Shown here: one piece after another, positions 61,175 to 64,000 of the stretch
Layout: every line of letters starts with the position of its first letter
Numbering within the stretch: the first letter of the stretch is position 1
From: Acidimicrobiia bacterium
GTDB taxonomy: Bacteria > Actinomycetota > Acidimicrobiia > Acidimicrobiales > Aldehydirespiratoraceae
Length of the DNA stretch: 64,000 bases
Direction of reading: 5' to 3'
Assembly: GCA_022821685.1 (NCBI GenBank)
Contig: JAJEDD010000005.1
Location: 1-64,000, forward strand
Position numbers and translations under genes: made by a program
The notes under the pieces: model-generated
The model's database searches: none
What the model was told of the DNA's origin: nothing
The model's input: only the letters and a program-made list of their open reading frames with translations

Positions 61175-63244
61175 ATGGCTCTGCGCAAGCGCTGGCGCAC
61201 TCGTCTGCGGACCCAGCCCGCCCCGGCTCGCTTCGTCTACTCGCGCTGGGACGGCACCCAGTCCGGCTACGACCTCGACGCCGACCACATCTTTGAGGAG
61301 GTTGCCGACGACCTGCTCTACCACGGCGATCTTGCCAGCGCCCTGCGCCGCCTCATGGCCGAAGGCTTCCGCGACCGCTCCGGCCGCATGGTCGAGGGCC
61401 TTCGCGACATGCTCGAGCGCCTCCGGGAACGGCGTCGGGAGCTGCTGGAGCAACACGACCTTGGCGGCGTGTACGACGACATCGCCGAAGCCCTGCGCGA
61501 TGTGATCCGCACCGAGCGCCGGGCCCTCGAAGACCTCGACGCGGCCGCCGCACAGGCCCGGGCCAGCGGCGACGACCGCCGGGCCGAGCTCACCGGGGCC
61601 ACCGCAGCCACCAAGAGCGCCCAACTCGACATGATGCCCCCCGACCTCGCCGCACAATTCAAGTCCCTCGACCGCTACGACTTCGAGAGCGACGAGGCCC
61701 GCCAGCAGTTCGCCGAGCTGGCCGAGCGCCTCCGCGAACAGCTCATGCAGCAGTTCCTCGACCAGATGGTGGGCGCGGTCGGCGATGCCACCGGCACCGA
61801 GTCGGCGCAGGAGATGGAGCGGCTCAAGGACATGCTGGCCGAGCTCAACGCCATGCTGGACCAGCGAGCCCGCGGCGAAGAACCCGACTTCGACGGGTTC
61901 ATGGCGCGCTACGGCGACTTTTTTCCGGAGAACCCCAAGACCCTCGACGAGCTGCTCGAGCTGATGGCCCGCCGCATGGCCGCGGCTCAGTCTCTGCTCA
62001 ACTCCATGACGCCCGCCCAGCGTGATCAGCTCCAGCAGCTCTCCGAGCAGCTGTTGGCCGACATGGACCTCAACTGGCAGGTCAACGAACTGGCCCGCCA
62101 CCTGCGCGACCAGTTCGGCGATCTCGGCTGGGACCGGCGCTACGACTTCAGCGGCATCGACCCACTTGACCTGGCCCAAGCCTCCGACATGCTGGCCGAG
62201 CTGGGCGACATCGACCAGCTCGAGAACCTGCTGCGGGGCTCGTCCGGCCCCGGCGCCCTCGCCGAAGCCGACCCCGACACCGTGCGCAGGCTGCTGGGCG
62301 ACGACGCGGCCGAGAGCCTCGAGCGCATGGCCGAAGTGGCCCGCATGCTGGAGGAGGCCGGCCTGATTGAGAACCGTGAGGGGCGCTTCGACCTGACTCC
62401 CCGAGCCATCCGCAAGATCGGCCAGGGCGCCCTGCGAGATCTGTTCGCCCGGCTCGACGCCGACAAGCTCGGTCGCCACGCCGTGCACCGTGCCGGGGTG
62501 GGCCACGAGCGCGAGCCCGACACCAAGCCCTACGCCTACGGCGACCCGTTCAACCTGCACATCGGCCGCACGATCCGCAACGCCGTCGCCCGCACCGGCG
62601 GTGGCGTGCCCGTGCAGCTCCAGCCCGACGACTTCGAGGTGGAGCGAACCGAGCAGCAGGTCCGCTCAGCCACCGTGCTCATGCTCGACCTGTCGCTGTC
62701 GATGCCCATGCGCAACAACTTCCTGCCGGCCAAGAAGGTGGCCATGGCCCTGCACGCGCTGATCTCCAGCCAGTACCCCCGCGACTACCTGGGCCTGGTG
62801 TCATTCAGCGAGGTGGCTCGAGAGTTCCGCCCCGAGAAGCTGCCCGAGGTGTCGTGGGACTACGTCTACGGCACCAACATGCAGCACGGTTTCATGCTCG
62901 CCCGCCGCATGCTCAGCCGCCAGAGCGGCACCAAGCAGATCATCATGATCACCGACGGCGAGCCCACCGCCCACATTGCGCCGTCGGGGCGGCCCTTCTT
63001 CAGCTACCCGCCCACCCGTGAGACGGTGGAGCTCACCCTGGCCGAGGTGGGCAGATGCACCCGCGACGGCATCCGGATCAACACGTTCATGCTGGACGCC
63101 ACGTCGTATCTGACCAGCTTCGTCGAGCGCATCACCGAGATGAACGGTGGTCGAGCCTTCTTCACCACCAACGCCAACCTCGGCGACTACGTGCTGGTCG
63201 ACTTCGTGGAGCACAAGCGCAGCCTGGTCCACACCCGCCGCTGA
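61175..63244 (+). CDS. VWA-domain protein, partner of the MoxR-like ATPase
   Basis: A 689-residue protein with a helical N-terminal 450 residues and a C-terminal von Willebrand A domain. The metal-ion-dependent adhesion site is visible as DLSLSMPM (DxSxS) near residue 503, with Asp in MITDGEPT. It is cytoplasmic and belongs to the BchD/CoxE-like partners of MoxR ATPases; the suitable ATPase is at 54858. The target of the pair is unknown. Confidence 0.85.
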   Translation: MALRKRWRTRLRTQPAPARFVYSRWDGTQSGYDLDADHIFEEVADDLLYHGDLASALRRLMAEGFRDRSGRMVEGLRDMLERLRERRRELLEQHDLGGVYDDIAEALRDVIRTERRALEDLDAAAAQARASGDDRRAELTGATAATKSAQLDMMPPDLAAQFKSLDRYDFESDEARQQFAELAERLREQLMQQFLDQMVGAVGDATGTESAQEMERLKDMLAELNAMLDQRARGEEPDFDGFMARYGDFFPENPKTLDELLELMARRMAAAQSLLNSMTPAQRDQLQQLSEQLLADMDLNWQVNELARHLRDQFGDLGWDRRYDFSGIDPLDLAQASDMLAELGDIDQLENLLRGSSGPGALAEADPDTVRRLLGDDAAESLERMAEVARMLEEAGLIENREGRFDLTPRAIRKIGQGALRDLFARLDADKLGRHAVHRAGVGHEREPDTKPYAYGDPFNLHIGRTIRNAVARTGGGVPVQLQPDDFEVERTEQQVRSATVLMLDLSLSMPMRNNFLPAKKVAMALHALISSQYPRDYLGLVSFSEVAREFRPEKLPEVSWDYVYGTNMQHGFMLARRMLSRQSGTKQIIMITDGEPTAHIAPSGRPFFSYPPTRETVELTLAEVGRCTRDGIRINTFMLDATSYLTSFVERITEMNGGRAFFTTNANLGDYVLVDFVEHKRSLVHTRR

Positions 63245-63332
63245 GCCCTCTGGAATGGCCGCGGCGCAGGAACCGCCGCGCCGAGGAATTGCCGGGGGAG
63301 CGGTGAGAACTTCCACCGCCCGAGTTTGCAGT

Positions 63333-63344
63333 TGTCATATGACA
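63333..63344. promoter_or_regulatory. Palindrome TGTCATATGACA upstream of whiB
   Basis: A perfect 12 bp palindrome overlapping a plausible -35 (TTGTCA at 63332) with a -10-like TACATT 17 bp on. It lies 90 bp before the WhiB start and could be an operator. Confidence 0.45.
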
Positions 63345-63433
63345 GTGGTGTAATTACATTGATGGAACCGACGGGAGCCCACCGACGGGAACCCAAGCGT
63401 CGCGTTCGTACGGTCTCCACAGAGGAGGACCCA

Positions 63434-63709
63434 ATGGAGTTGCACGGCATCTTTCCGGCCGAGGACATGTCCTGGCAGCGCGAAGCCAACTGCCTGGGCG
63501 TGCATCCCGACCTCTTCTTCCCCGAGCGGGGCGCCTCCACCCGCGAGGCCAAGGAAGTCTGCAAGGGCTGCGTGGTGCGCGAGGAGTGCCTGGAGTTCGC
63601 GCTCAACAACGGCGAGAAGTTCGGTATCTGGGGCGGCATGAGCGAGAGGGAGCGCCGTCGGATCCGGCGAGTCCGCGCCCAGCAGCGCCGGGCCGCCGTC
63701 GGCGCCTGA
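63434..63709 (+). CDS. WhiB-family iron-sulfur transcriptional regulator
   Basis: A 91-residue WhiB-like protein, a family confined to actinobacteria and their phages. The four cluster cysteines are Cys20, Cys43, Cys46 and Cys52, and the GIWGG turn and basic C-terminal tail ([15 protein letters not shown]) follow. These proteins bind a [4Fe-4S] cluster and the primary sigma factor. Start is the ATG at 63434 after AGAGGAGG; the longer frame to 63326 is less likely. Which WhiB subfamily it belongs to cannot be settled by eye; small size suits WhiB1 or WhiB2. Confidence 0.93.
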   Translation: MELHGIFPAEDMSWQREANCLGVHPDLFFPERGASTREAKEVCKGCVVREECLEFALNNGEKFGIWGGMSERERRRIRRVRAQQRRAAVGA

Positions 63710-63836
63710 GCATCCCGGCTCGCCCCTTTCCGGTGCCAGCGCCCGAGCATCCCAACGCCGGAGCCCGAGCACTCCGGTCCCGCCCCGCCCACAGCTGGGA
63801 TGCGGCTGTGGAAAAGGAAGGGTATGCTTCCCGGCA

Positions 63837-64000
63837 ATGCCAAACATAGGTGCACCTGAACTGCTCATAATCCTGGTGCTCGTCCTGCTGGTCTTCGGTG
63901 GGGCGAAGCTTCCGAAGCTCGCCCGCTCGCTGGGCCAGGCGCAGCGCGAGTTCAAGGACGGCCTGCAAGAAAGCGCCAACGAGGGGGAAGCCTCCGGGGG
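63837..64000 (+). CDS. tatA: Twin-arginine translocase subunit TatA, 5' part
   Basis: The first 54 residues of a TatA/TatE-type protein, cut by the window end. One membrane helix ([20 protein letters not shown]) is followed by the [14 protein letters not shown] hinge and amphipathic helix. It builds the pore for folded, cofactor-bearing proteins; the receptor at 7718 has a Tat-type signal. Confidence 0.9.
   Translation, partial: MPNIGAPELLIILVLVLLVFGGAKLPKLARSLGQAQREFKDGLQESANEGEASG

Overview
This is a high-GC actinobacterial chromosome segment. It carries a WhiB-type iron-sulfur regulator, a TatA start, twin-arginine and lipoprotein substrate-binding proteins, many GTG and TTG starts and ATGA/GTGA gene overlaps. 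The gene mix (phytanoyl-CoA dioxygenases, Rieske oxygenases, DUF3179, DUF368) suggests an Acidimicrobiia-like lineage, but that placement is inference. The window opens exactly on the end of a dispersed 141-157 bp repeat (called R1 here), so position 1 may be a contig edge.

Layout. 1-1860: two inverted R1 copies enclose an IS256-type transposase fragment and a frameshifted fic gene. 2151-6392: a small membrane coiled-coil protein, pyrE, an EamA transporter and a DUF3179 lipoprotein. 6549-19269: a catabolic block with two PhyH oxygenases, a five-gene peptide/nickel-type ABC importer, a DHDPS/NAL-family aldolase, an enolase-superfamily dehydratase, a D-2-hydroxyacid dehydrogenase and an Asp-box sialidase-like protein. 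19481-26629: a DUF368 transporter, the sdhC-sdhA-sdhB operon, an AbiEi/DUF559-like protein and a phospholipase D-like protein.

26745-52646 is the most striking part. Two clusters of matching content lie in roughly mirror-image order. Each has an oxygenase-like protein whose Rieske cysteines and histidines are missing, at least one complete Rieske oxygenase, a GST-fold protein, a reductase with an extra N-terminal Rieske domain, a GcvT-like one-carbon protein, a complete BMP-type (nucleoside-family) ABC importer and an XRE-cupin regulator. The first four parts resemble the NdmA/B, NdmC, NdmD and NdmE parts of the Pseudomonas methylxanthine N-demethylase. A TrzN/guanine-deaminase-type amidohydrolase and an adenine-deaminase remnant add to a purine theme. 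The working model is uptake and oxidative demethylation of methylated purines or a related N-methylated compound, with the GcvT-like protein handling the released one-carbon unit. In cluster A two promoters share the inverted repeat TGATAA-N7-TTATCA.

52690-64000: a GH2-fold and a GH1-fold protein that both appear to lack their catalytic glutamates, a MoxR-like AAA+ ATPase and its distant VWA partner, a MaoC-like hydratase, a PhyH-rhodanese fusion, a membrane coiled-coil protein, WhiB and the start of tatA.

A second theme runs through the window. About half of the co-directional gene junctions with a gap are filled by one or two very short ORFs that overlap the upstream stop and the downstream start by 1-4 nt. 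Some of these are visible local duplications of the gene start. No tRNA, rRNA, CRISPR array or phage module was seen.
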